Position numbers and translations under genes: made by a program. Source: Linnemannia elongata (taxonomy: Eukaryota > Mortierellomycota > Mortierellomycetes > Mortierellales > Mortierellaceae). Taken from it: a DNA stretch of 64,000 bases. The stretch is from the NCBI GenBank assembly GCA_036320915.1, contig JAXBDG010000010.1:2218528-2282527 (forward strand), written 5' to 3'. The notes below the pieces were generated by a model. It saw only the letters and a list, made by a program, of their open reading frames with translations. It ran no database searches and had not been told where the DNA came from. Below are positions 25,331 to 36,824 of the stretch, in pieces (the stretch's first letter is position 1; each line of letters starts with the position of its first letter).

Positions 25331-25725
25331 CCGGCGGAAAGAAAAAGAAAAAAATAAAATGAACACTTGATGTGATCGTCTGAAACAACCAACCAGATAA
25401 TCTTTTTTTTTTTTTTTTTTTGTTATTGTTGTCCTTGCTTGCTAGAATGGGTGGATGGATGGAATGGATGGGTATGAAAAGGACAAGAATCTTGCAGGAA
25501 CAACTCTCTTCTTCTCCTTCCTTTTCCTCTTCTTCTTCCCTTTTCTTCCTTCTTCGCATAGTCCCCCATTCACTCTTCGCTATCCATCGACCATAATACC
25601 CCTTCCTTCACTACTATCCATTACTTCACTTTCATTCAAGAACATACCATCATATTAACACATCCCTTCCCCCAAACCTCCCGTTCACTCTCACATCAAA
25701 CACAAACCCATACACAAACAACAAG
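24906..25725. other. Intergenic region with A/T homopolymers
   Basis: Holds a 30-base A run (25297-25326) and a T run of about 20 (25402-25421), then the C/T-rich leader of the permease gene. No gene seen. Confidence 0.7.
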
Positions 25726-27509
25726 ATGTCAGTAAGGAGGAACAGTATCGAGATGGCGCCAGTGCCATCCTTAGGAAGACTGTCATCCCAATCCGCAAGA
25801 TCCGTACAAAAGATCGGTAGTGTCGCCAAGCTGCCTTCCTTCCTGTCAGACGAGCAACCCATCCTGTCTGCAGACAACGAGCTCAAGCGTGGACTCAAGG
25901 CTCGTCACCTCTCCATGATCTCCATCGCCGGTACAATCGGTACAGGTCTCTTCTTAGCCTCTGGATCATCCATCTCTCAGGCTGGACCTCTCGGAGCATT
26001 GATCGCATACACCATGATTGGATCCATGGTCTTTTTCATGATGACCTCTCTTGGTGAGATGGCTACCCTGATCCCTACCGCTGGCTCCTTCAACACCTAT
26101 GCTGCTCGCTTCGTGGACCCTGCTCTTGGATTTGGTAAGAAGGATAGACGCCTGAAAAGAAAGAAAAAAAGATGTCTTGTGTAACGAATACCGAAAGGAA
26201 TCAAACGCTAATTCGAAGTGGCTTTCCCAAATTGCATTGTAAACGTTCAGCCCTTGGAGTCAACTACTTCTTGAACTGGGCTGTCACAGTGGCAGTCGAA
26301 ATTGCTGCTGCTGCCATGATCCTCCAGTTCTGGGTCTCGCCTGATCTGTTTCCAGGATGGGCTTGGAGTCTTCTCTTCCTCGTCTTCATGGTCTCCGTCA
26401 ACTTCATGTCTGTCCGTGCCTACGGTGAGGCCGAGTATTGGTTTAGTGTCGTCAAGGTCCTGACCGTCATCATCTTTATCGTTGTCGGAATCTTGGTCGA
26501 TGCCGGTGTGGTCGGAGGCGACAAGATTGGCTTCCGCAACTGGACCATCGAGGGAGCTCCTATCAAGGATGGTTTTGGGGGAATTCTCGGTGTCTTCCTG
26601 GTCGCAGGATTCTCTTTCCAGGGAACAGAACTCATCGGTATCGCTGCAGGAGAGAGTGAGAACCCTCGCAAGAACGTCCCCAAGGCAATCAAGCAGGTCT
26701 TCTGGCGCATCTTGCTTTTCTATATCATCTCCATTTTTATCATCGGACTCGTCATCCCCAACAACGATCCCAATCTGCTCAACAGCGGCGGTGTCGACAA
26801 GTCTGCTATTGCCATCTCACCCTTCACCTTGGTCCTCCAAAAGGCCTTCAAGCCCGCTTCCCATATTATGAACGCTGTCATTTTGATTACTGTTCTCTCT
26901 GCAGGAAACTCTGGAATGTATGCCTCTACACGCACGCTTATGATGTTGGCTCGCGACGGAAAGGCTCCTGCCATCTTTGGCCGTGTCAACAGCCGCGGTA
27001 TCCCCATGCAGTCCCTTGCTTTTACTACTTTGATCTCGGCTCTGTGCTTCTGCGCGTCCCTTTTCGGCGCCGGTGAGGTCTACAACTGGCTGTTGAACAT
27101 CTCTTCAATCTCTGGTTTCATTGCCTGGCTCGGTATTGCTCTCTCCCACTATCGCTTCCGTCGCGCCTATGTTGCCCAGGGTGGAGATGTCTCTCGTCTC
27201 CCATACAAGGCTGCCATGTTCCCGTGGGGTCCTATTTATGCCCTGCTCCTCTGTACTGTTGTTGTCTGTGGTCAAGGATACTCTGAGTTTACCAAGCCCA
27301 ACCCAAGCGCGATCAACTTGGTGGCCTGCTACATTGGCCTGCCGTTCTTTATTGCCATGTACGTCGGCTACAAGATCTTTTACAAGACCAAGCTTGTTCC
27401 TCTGATGGAATGTGACTTTAGCGTCTCCAACCTCGAGGACGGCGACATTGACGAGTTCCACGAGCTCTATGAGCCCAGCAAGAACCAAGCCGACGAGAAG
27501 GATCAGTAG
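25726..27509 (+). CDS. Amino-acid permease, YAT (fungal) family
   Basis: Two exons, 25726-26134 and 26251-27509, give 555 aa, normal for the family. After a soluble N-terminus comes the diagnostic LKRGLKARHLSMISIAGTIG with TGLFLASG (TM1), then EMATLIPTAGSFNTYA. The splice joins DPALGF to ALGVNYFLNWA. Later motifs include FSFQGTELIGIAAGESENPRK, the SAGNSGMYASTRTLMMLARD segment and SISGFIAWLGIALSHYRFR. Twelve membrane segments are expected. Transporters of this type take up basic or general amino acids by proton symport at the plasma membrane; the sequence most resembles the Lyp1/Can1-type group, but the substrate is not fixed by what I can see. Confidence 0.93.
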
Positions 27510-27566
27510 ATCAAGTCTTTTTTATTGCCTCCATTAATAAATGTACAGTACTACAATCCTTTGAAC

Positions 27567-27567
<1 letters not shown>

Positions 27568-27609
<42 letters not shown>
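27568..27609. repeat. AG microsatellite
   Basis: A run of about 20 AG units just 3' of the permease gene. Confidence 0.9.
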
Positions 27610-27614
<5 letters not shown>

Positions 27615-27809
27615 AGCGAGGGTGAGAGACCGAGTAGTAGCCTGGCGTCAAGGTTGTTTTTGTAACAGTCTGAATCCCGATCTACACTCGTTGGATATAT
27701 ACTGATGGACAACCAAAGCCAAAATAGAGTTTTGATCACCTCGAGTCATACTGCATCCGGATATTTGTATGCATATGAAATCAACTACCCCTTAACTTAC
27801 ATCTTATCT

Positions 27810-27826
27810 CCCCCCCCCCCCCCCCC
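27810..27826. repeat. Poly-C run
   Basis: Seventeen consecutive C residues on the + strand, about 240 bp upstream of the carbamoyl-phosphate synthase start. The length may be uncertain in the assembly. Confidence 0.85.
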
Positions 27827-28065
27827 GATCATAGCCATTATTTAAAAGGGACCTTGCCCGCCCTTGTTTGTGGCTCTTTACCAAACCCCACCCTTCTACT
27901 CCTCCCCTTTTCCTTCAGTACTGATCGATAGCCGACCAAGTATCATCTTTACACAAGGACCCACCTTCCCCCCAACAACTACAACAGCCAACACCTTGCT
28001 ACAACAATAGTAACAAGCAACAAAAACAAATCCTATTTGATCAGCCGACCAAGCTAACTTCAACC

Positions 28066-31000
28066 ATGTACATGCAACTCTACACCAAGGCTGCCCCTAA
28101 GGCACTTCCCGTCAAAGGCTCCTCTTCTTTGCTCTCTGGATCCCTTATGTCCTCAGGACAGCGTCTCTCTGTTAAGGGCGGTAACAACAATGCTATCCCA
28201 CTGCTCTCCACCCGAGCCATGTTGCACCACTCCGCAACCGGTTCTAGCTCTTCTGGACTCCGTACCCCCCTGTTGGCGTCTCTCTCGACTCTGCGCCAGG
28301 CGAACCAGCACAAGAGTGCTCACCTCGGACAACTCGGGATGAAGTCGATGGTTGGCTCTCAGGCCCGCTGGTTCTCGATGACTCGTGTGAGCAACAAGGA
28401 CCAGCAACTGACTTCTTCTTCTCAGGCGTCTAGCAAGAAGTTGGTTTCGGAGGCGATTCTCGCGGATGTTCCCCTTGTTGATGTCAAGAAGGTTCTTGTG
28501 GTTGGGTCCGGAGGATTGACCATTGGCCAGGCTGGCGAGTTTGACTACTCTGGTAAGATCTAGACCCGACCATCTCATTTGTTTTGCGTCGAACTGTATC
28601 GACATGTATCAAATTGTATCCGAAGGGAGGAAGTGAAGGGAGAGGGGGTTTAAAAAAGGAGCAAGAATGACTACTCTGAGAGCCAATCAAGGACCATAGT
28701 GAGACAGTCACGATGCAGCTGTCCTATTGGATTGTTCTTATTTGGTTCAATCAACATCCATCAATCACTGTGATCACTGTGACTCGCAGATCGCGAGGTT
28801 GAGTCTGTTACGCTGACAATTAATATTATTATCTCCATCTCTAAAACAACAGGCTCGCAGGCGATCAAGGCCCTCAAGGAGTCCAATATCCAGACCGTCC
28901 TTGTCAACCCAAACATCGCCACCATTCAGACCTCCCACGCCCTCGCTGACACCGTCTACTTCCTCCCCGTCACTCCAGAGTACCTTGAGTACATCATCGA
29001 GCGCGAGCGTCCCGATGGTATCCTCCTCACCTTTGGTGGCCAGACTGCCCTCAACTGCGGCATCCAGCTCGACAAAATGGGAATCTTTGACCGTCTCAAC
29101 GTCAAGGTCCTCGGTACCCCCATCCGCACCCTTCTCGTCTCTGAGGATCGTGATCTCTTTGCCAAGGCCCTCAACGGTAAACACTCAATTGATTTATTGG
29201 ATCAACTCTGCTCTGCTCTGCTAGGCGAGAGTTGAAGGGGGAAAAAAAAAAAAAAAAAAAAAAAAATGGCCTGTCGACCCTTCACTAACGAGATGACCCA
29301 AAACTTGTTTCAATGAATAGAAATCGATATTCCCGTCGCTCAGTCTGTCGCCGTCGACAACATGAAGGACGCGTTGGCTGCTGCCGAGGAAATTGGTTAC
29401 CCAGTCATTATCCGATCCGCCTTCTCCCTCGGTGGTCTTGGTTCTGGATTTGCCTCCAATGCCGCCGAGCTTACCGCTCTGGGAACAAAGTCCTTGACTC
29501 TCTCGCCCCAGATCCTAGTCGAAAAGTCCATGAAGGGATGGAAGGAGGTCGAGTACGAGGTCGTCCGTGATGCCGCTAACAACTGTATCACTGTGTGCAA
29601 CATGGAGAACTTTGACCCCCTTGGTACCCACACTGGTGACTCAATCGTCGTTGCCCCCTCCCAGACCTTGAGCGACGAGGAGTACCACATGCTCCGTACC
29701 GCTGCTATTAAGATTATTCGTCATCTTGGAGTTGTAGGAGAGTGCAATGTCCAGTATGCCCTCCACCCTGAGAGTCTCGAGTATAAGGTCATTGAGGTCA
29801 ATGCCCGTCTCTCTCGCTCCAGGTAAGAAATCGACTGCCGGAAGTCATAGCAGCAAAGATGAAAATCAAAGCAAGTACAAGCGCCCTTGAAGCTCATATC
29901 GTGTGCTGTTTATCCCTTCTTAATCCTTGTTAGTGCCTTGGCCTCCAAAGCGACAGGATATCCTTTGGCGTTCATTGCTGCCAAGATTGCTTTGGGACAC
30001 ACCCTCCCCAACCTTCGCAACTCCGTCACAAAGACAACCACCGCCTGCTTCGAGCCCTCGTTGGATTATATTGTCACAAAGATCCCTCGCTGGGATCTCG
30101 CCAAGTTCCAGCACGTCTCTCGCGATATTGGCTCGTCGATGAAGTCTGTCGGTGAGGTCATGGCTATCGGTCGTACTTTCGAGGAATCGTTCCAGAAGGC
30201 CATCCGCCAGGTCGATCCTCAGTTCAAAGGTTTCCAGGCTCTCGAATTTGCCGATGTTGACAAGGTCCTTGCCAACCCCACCGACCGCCGCCTCTTTGCC
30301 ATCGGCGATGCCATGCTGAACAAGGGCTATTCTGTCGACAAGGTGCACGACATCACCAAGGTCGACAAGTGGTTCCTCCACAAGCTGTCCAACATTGTTG
30401 CCGTCCACAAGGAGCTCGGCAAGTTCAATGCCCAGAACCTTCCCTTTGAGCTCCTTCATGAGGCCAAGCGCAAGGGATTCGCCGATGCTCAGATTGCTGG
30501 TCTCCTTGGCCAGAAGGCGACCGAGGATGTCATCCGTCAGACCCGCAAGCAGATGGGCATCACTCCCTTTGTTAAGCGTATTGATACATTGGCTGCCGAG
30601 TTCCCTGCCGACACCAACTATCTCTACACCACATACAACGCCTCCTCGCACGATGTCGATTTTACAGACAAGGGTACCATGGTCTTGGGTTCAGGAGTCT
30701 ATCGTATCGGATCCTCAGTCGAGTTTGACTGGTGTGGCGTCTCCTGCATCCGTGCTCTTCGCGAGTTGGGCAGAAAGACCGTCATGGTCAACTACAACCC
30801 TGAGACCGTCTCGACCGATTTCGACGAGTGCGATCGCCTTTACTTTGAGGAGCTCTCGTACGAGCGTGTCATGGATATCTATGAGCAGGAGCACGCCCAG
30901 GGAGTTGTCGTCTCTGTTGGAGGACAGCTCCCCCAAAACATCGCTCTCCGCCTCCACGAGAACAATGCCAAGGTTTTGGGAACTTCGCCCGTCATGATTG

Positions 31001-32292
31001 ACGCCGCCGAGGATCGTTACAAGTTCAGCAAAATCCTCGACACCATTGGCGTCGATCAGCCCGAATGGAAGGAGCTCACTTCCTTGGACCAGGCCTCGAC
31101 TTTTGCTGAGCAGGTCGGTTACCCAGTTCTCATCCGTCCCTCCTATGTCCTTTCTGGTGCCGCTATGAACGTTGCCCACACCCCCGAGGCCCTTCACCGC
31201 TGCCTCACTCTTGCCGCCGACGTGTCACCCCTTCACCCTGTCGTCATCACAAAGTTCATTGCTGGCGCCCAGGAGATCGATATTGACGCCGTCGCACACG
31301 AGGGCAAGCTCGTTGTTCACGCCATCTCTGAGCACGTCGAGAACGCCGGTGTCCATTCCGGAGACGCCACCTTGGTCCTTCCCACCCGCGACATCAAGGA
31401 CGAGACCAAGACCAAGCTGAAGACCATTGCCGAGAAGCTCGCCAAGGCTTTCCAGATCACTGGCCCTTTCAACATGCAGATCATCCACAAGCCTGGTCAA
31501 GCCAACGAGGAGCCCATCCTCAAGGTCATCGAGTGCAACATCCGTGCCTCACGCTCATTCCCCTTTGTCTCCAAGGTCCTCGGCCATAACTTTATCACAA
31601 CTGCAACCCACGCTCTCTGTGACAAGGATGTCCCCGCCCCTCAGGATTTGATGGCTAAGGAGTACGACTACCAGGCTGTCAAGGTCCCTCAGTTCTCCTG
31701 GACTCGTCTCGGAGGAGCTGATCCCTTCTTGGGTGTCGAGATGGCCTCGACCGGTGAGGTCGCTTGCTTTGGTCGTGACAAGGAAGAAGCCTATTTGTCG
31801 GCCATCCAGAGTGTCCAGAACTTCAAGTTGCCCGCCCAGAACGCCAGCGTTCTGTTGTCGTCGGACGAGCTGACTACCACGAGTGACTTGGTCAAGATTG
31901 GACAGGGATTGCAGCAGTACGGCACCACGATTGTGACGATGTCAAAGCACACTCAGAAGAACCTCCAGGAGTCTGGTGTTGCCTGCAAGTACGTCGCTGC
32001 GCCCGACACTTTGCCCCAGATGCACAAGACCATGGCTGGTGAGAATGTGCAAATGGTGATCTCGCTGTCGCGTAACCGTGCCCAGGACGTTGCTGACAAG
32101 GAATACATGATCCGCCGTGCCGGAGTCGACTCTGGCATTTCTCTCATTAATGATGAGAAGTGCGGAGTGTTGTTTGTCAACTCGATCAACAAGAACGTGG
32201 AACGCAAGGCAGCATTGGCCGCCGCCAACTCCGCAAGCTCAATCCCTGCCGAGGTCAAGTCCTGGGCCGAGTTTGTCGGAGGCCGTTACTAA
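28066..32292 (+). CDS. Carbamoyl-phosphate synthase, large (ammonia-type) chain, arginine pathway
   Basis: Four exons, 28066-28552, 28853-29176, 29321-29822 and 29934-32292, give 1223 aa. The first ~130 residues are Ser/Arg/Lys-rich with few acids and end near RWFSM, typical of a mitochondrial presequence. Then come the two homologous synthetase halves: [21 protein letters not shown] and, in the second half, [20 protein letters not shown], each starting an ATP-grasp unit. The C-terminal MGS-like allosteric domain begins near [11 protein letters not shown]. No glutaminase and no aspartate transcarbamylase are fused, so this is the arginine-specific enzyme (CPA2/arg-3-type partner), not the pyrimidine URA2/CAD type. 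It makes carbamoyl phosphate for ornithine transcarbamylase, using a separate glutaminase subunit. Confidence 0.95.
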
Positions 32293-32469
32293 GACAGAGC
32301 GTGTTGTCGCCCTTTGACACCGTTTTGTCCTTTTCTTTTGTTTCCGTTGTATTTTCATCCTCTCATCCACTCTTCCCCTCTTCATCATAGACAACTTTTC
32401 CCCCTTTGTACATCGCCCCTTGCATTGTTGGCTGTTTCTCGCCTTCATTTTTTTTTTCTTTTTTTTTCA

Positions 32470-32508
<39 letters not shown>

Positions 32509-33591
32509 ACCCATCGGTGACACATCCTTCTCATTTGATCCCATTATCTTTTTACTTCAGCAGCCGCGTAGTAGGAGGACATGGACTGGCAGTCGTTCTT
32601 TCTTTTGGTCGGGAAGGCACGATGTCCTTTCCAGTCCAGTGTTGTCATGTTATGTTTTCATTCCAGATAGATTTCTTCTCTTCGTTCCTGTTGAGAGAGC
32701 CATCGGTCTGACTTGGTTGTGGTCTATGACCCAACAAGGTGTACTTTCTTTTGGTCGGGAAGGTGCACGCTTGTACGCCATGGGACTCTTTCACCCAAGA
32801 TCCTTTCTTTATCCATGACATTGCTCTCCTCTACTCTCCTTGGTTTTTTTTCTTCAAACACCGTTCCCTCTCACACACTTTTTGTTCAATCATGTTACCA
32901 TTCAAAAACCTGTCCAATTCCAGGGCATCGTTCGCTTTTTTTTCTTCACCCTTGTCGTTTTTGTCATCCTTTTTTCCAGCTTCAAATTGTTCAGGCCCTG
33001 CAGCCAATTTGTCATTGCACACAACATCCTGTTAGTTCCCTTTTGGTCGGGGGAGCTGATGTGGATGAGACATCTTTTTTTGTTGAAAACCTAGCGAAAG
33101 CCCTGACTTCTTCCGTTGGACTGACGAGGTTTTCTTTTGTTCAAGAAGTGAAGGAGGATATGCAGTTGTAATCCTTTTGTATTCAATTGAGAAAAATAAA
33201 CAGTTGTGATACCCATGATTCAAATAGCATGCCCCTACTTTTTTGTTTTCTCCGTCTGTCAAATTGCATGGGTCGATTCCCTCTGTATCTCCCATTCAGC
33301 ATTCGAATCCACTCTCGCCTCCTGGCTCGTTTACAACAATTTAAAAGCGCCTCGTTTCTCCTAACATACATTTCCTCTCTCCTTCTTTTTCCTTTCCTCC
33401 CCTTCGCTTTCAATTTCCCTTTTCACTATTCCCTTTTCCCTTTCCCTCTCCACCTCCCTTTCCTTTCCCTCAGTCTTCAACCCTTCCTTATCCACTACAA
33501 CTGCGCACCCCTAACACGTTCACCTTTCAACTGCAACAAGTAAGCAGTACTCAGCAAGCAGTGCAGCACATCAGTACCCCATTACAACACA
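32293..33591. other. 1.3-kb intergenic region
   Basis: Carries a long T run (about 32480-32507). A short recurring motif (CTTTTGGTCGGG) occurs three times, near 32602, 32751 and 33040. The C/T-rich leader of the next gene begins at about 33360. No coding exon supported. Confidence 0.6.
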
Positions 33592-35741
33592 ATGTCCTCC
33601 AGAACGCCAAGTATTTACAGTGACGCGCTTGAGACGCCTCTTGGGGACCAACACCGGGAAGAGGAAGAACTCTCCCGTGCCCAGACCTCAATTCGCCATC
33701 AACAACGACAGCAACAACAACACCAACACCCCACCGCAGCAGCACCAGCAGACCCCGACGCAGACTCGATTGAACAGGACGTTGAAGTGGACGACCCACC
33801 AGAGGAACTGAGTGGTGACGATGAGGAGGGCGATCAAGATACCGAACCTATGGAGGAGGACGGCGGGGCAGAAGTCGAGTCGGCTCAGCGCCACCAGCGA
33901 TCCATAGCAGCAGCAAGAGGAGGAGAGGATATGGACGTGGATGATGATCACCACCAGCAGGGGGGATCGACTTCGATGCAGATTGATTCGGTAACACAGA
34001 ATCAAAGTGTTGCACAGGGAAGCACCACCACGTCTGTATCAGCAGCGACTTCTGCCCAGCAAGGCCAAACCCCAGGATCTGGAACGATAACACCTGCAAC
34101 AGCTGATCCACCAGAGGCAAGAGGCATCTCGTCTTCCGCCACTGGAGCAGGAGGAACAGCGACAACACCAGGAGCCAAGAGCTCGACCCCTGCGGTGGAC
34201 GAGAAGGCTCAGAGCGAGCTGAGGCGCAAGATCATGGAGATCCAGCGAGACCCCACCATCAAGTTTTCTGACAAGGCGGGGATGATCCAGGTAAGATTAT
34301 GCACTGAATACATTACCTTTTAACCCGTTTGCATACTAGTGCATGTGCCAAAGGGTGACAAGGCGCTTGCTGACTGGTCCACTTTTGTAATGTCTTATGG
34401 ACTTAATAGAAATTAATGTCGTCAAGGTGGCAAAACTCAAAACGCTTGGTGGACAACCAGAACGATGGATCTGTCGAGGCCACGGATGAAGATCTGAAAA
34501 AGACGTACTATGTAGGTTTTCATTTTTTATATGAAAGAATATTCATGTATGAAAGGGACACTAACGTTAAGAGTACAAAGGGATACGGACTAATAGGCTC
34601 ATAATTTCTGATACAATAGAATATAGAACAAAACCAGCTTGGATGCAAACATTATCGCCGAGGGTGCAAGCTAAAGGCAAACTGCTGCGGGAGGTGGTTC
34701 AACTGCCGCTTCTGTCACGACGATGTTAGTGATCATACCATTATCCGGAGCGAGACTAAGACGATGCTATGTATGCACTGCCAGACTATCCAAGAGGCTG
34801 CTCAGAACTGCTCCGCCTGCAAGGCGCGGATGGCGGTCTACTATTGCGACGCCTGCAAGCTCTGGGACGACGACCCCAAGAAACATATATATCACTGCGA
34901 CGACTGTGGGATTTGCAGAATCGGGCAGGGACTCGGACGAGATTACTTTCATTGCAAAAGATGTAATGTTTGTATGAACATTCAGCTGCAGGACAATCAC
35001 AAGTGCATCGAACGTAACCTGGAGTGCGATTGTCCCATCTGCGGAGAGTATATGTTCACCAGTACATCCACGGTCATTTTCATGGTGAGTTCCTCCTCAT
35101 CGTTGTATATATCCCCAAATTAATCAGGTACTTTGTTCCGGTAAACATTCATGCTGACTTGCTGTTGATATTAGCCGTGCGGACACTGTATCCACTCGAG
35201 GTGCCACGAGGACTATATCAAGACGTCGTACCAATGTCCGACCTGCTGGAAGTCTCTGGGTGACATGTCCGCTTACTACTCCAAGATTGATTCCTTGCTG
35301 GCCGAACAAACCATGCCCGCAGACTATGCCAATATCTTTTCGATTGTTCTCTGCAACGACTGCGAGGTCAAATCCGAGGCCCCCTACCACTTCCTCTACC
35401 ATCGCTGCGACAAATGCCGCGGATACAACACCAAAGTCCTCGAGACCTTCAAGCGCGTCGGAGCAGATGGTCAGGTTCAGGTGGTCGATAATGCGATTGC
35501 TGCTGGGGCAGCGGGCACGGTGCCAGAGAATAACATTACCGGAGGCAATACCGTCATGGTAGGAGCAGTGGGATCGTCATCGACTTCCTCATCGGCAGGG
35601 GTAGGACCTTCGTCGGGGGCTAACTCATTGGTATCTGGCGGGGCTGTAGTGAGTGTGTCCATGCCTCGGTCTCCATTGATGGACGAGAATGCCTCTGGAG
35701 ATATGACTATGGCCGGCATCTCTGGCAATTCTGCTCCGTAG
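33592..35741 (+). CDS. CHY-zinc-finger / RING E3 ubiquitin ligase (Pirh2/RCHY1-like)
   Basis: Four exons, 33592-34290, 34410-34511, 34620-35084 and 35175-35741, all phase 0, give 610 aa. The first ~230 residues are disordered and acidic with Gln runs. The CHY zinc finger starts at LGCKHYRRGCKLKANCCGRW, with FNCRFCHDD, CMHCQ, CSACK and YYCDACKLWD. A CTCHY-type finger follows (YHCDDCGICRIG, YFHCKRCNVCM), then a RING (CDCPICGEYMFTS across the intron to PCGHCIHSRCHEDY and CPTCWKS). A C-terminal zinc ribbon (LCNDCEV...YHRCDKCRGYN) precedes a Ser/Gly-rich tail. Human Pirh2 is 261 aa, so the long N-terminal extension is unusual relative to it. The protein is expected to ubiquitinate partner proteins. 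Confidence 0.93.
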
Positions 35742-36047
35742 AGTCGTTTGCTCGCCATTAAAGAAAGTGAAGTATGCATCGCAATATTGCTCCTGTTCCA
35801 TCAATGAATACGACTGTCGTTAAAGACAAGATGCGACGTAAACCTCAATGGAGTCAAAAATATTGTCAATCCTGGAACAGGTTCGCCTTCATGGCTTGCC
35901 TTAAGCGCTTTCCCGAAAACACTGAGGACAAAATCCCTTTGATGATGCCGTTGTCTTGTGGATGCGTAAAAACGACCATTGTTGAATTGATGTCTATGTG
36001 TTAATAATGTACAGTTGTCCTCGATGCTGTTGTCTGCTGTGTTGGAT

Positions 36048-36483
36048 TTACTTTTTCTTGAGTGTCGAACGGCGTCCTTGACCTATTCGCACAAGCATCG
36101 ATACCACGTTAATAATGGTCATTGGAGATCTTCAAAAGTTTTCGGTTGACCATAAGCAGATATGCAAAAATCAGATATGAGCGCAAAGCATTACCCTTCT
36201 TGGGGGGACCCTTGCCGCGCTTCTTGCGCTCGGAAAGATCCTCGAGGCGAGTTTTCTCCTCCTGGTCGATCAAGTTCATCTCGGGGGCCATGCGAGTGAT
36301 TTCCCGAAGCTTGATCTGCTTGACGTTAGGGTAGTATGAGTTGACGGTGGGGCCGATGAGACGCTGGCGGAGGATCTTGTTGCCGGTGCGGATTCCCTGG
36401 GGGTTGTAGACATTCCCGAAGATGGCGCACGAGATCTTGTTGAGCAGCGTGAGCTTTGTTGCGGATGCAGTTGACAAGGACAT
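36048..36483 (-). CDS. Mitochondrial small ribosomal subunit protein mS33
   Basis: Two exons, 36483-36195 and 36082-36048, give 107 aa. Landmarks are ISCAIFGNVYNP, the family signature KILRQRLIGPTVNSYYP, and a basic tail RKKRGKGPPKKG joined by the splice to QGRRSTLKKK. The N-terminal SLSTASATKLT segment may serve as the import signal. mS33 is a component of the mitoribosome head. The tiny second exon (35 nt) is needed: the unspliced frame runs on into unrelated sequence. The gene is divergent from the TBL1-like gene with about 340 bp between starts. Confidence 0.9.
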
Positions 36484-36824
36484 GGCTGGTTGGAGAAGAA
36501 GGTGTCGACTGGAGCGTAACAACGGAAACTGATCTGTTTGTAGTTGAGGTGTGTAGGATGTACCTGGGCGAAACTTCCGACCCGCCCAAAAAAAAATCGA
36601 AGCGTCACCGAATCGCACATGCTGTGAATATGTGCTACTCGTTGAACGGGCGAGAAATACTCAAGAACAAGAAGAGTACACTTCATCTCTCTCTCATTAA
36701 CTTAATAAAACTCACTGCTTCACTTGCTCACGGCAGGATCAACTCATCATCCTACAGTAGGAATCAACTACAATAACAGACAAGGACACCCCGCCTGCAG
36801 CCGCCATCCCTATTGTTGGTCATC

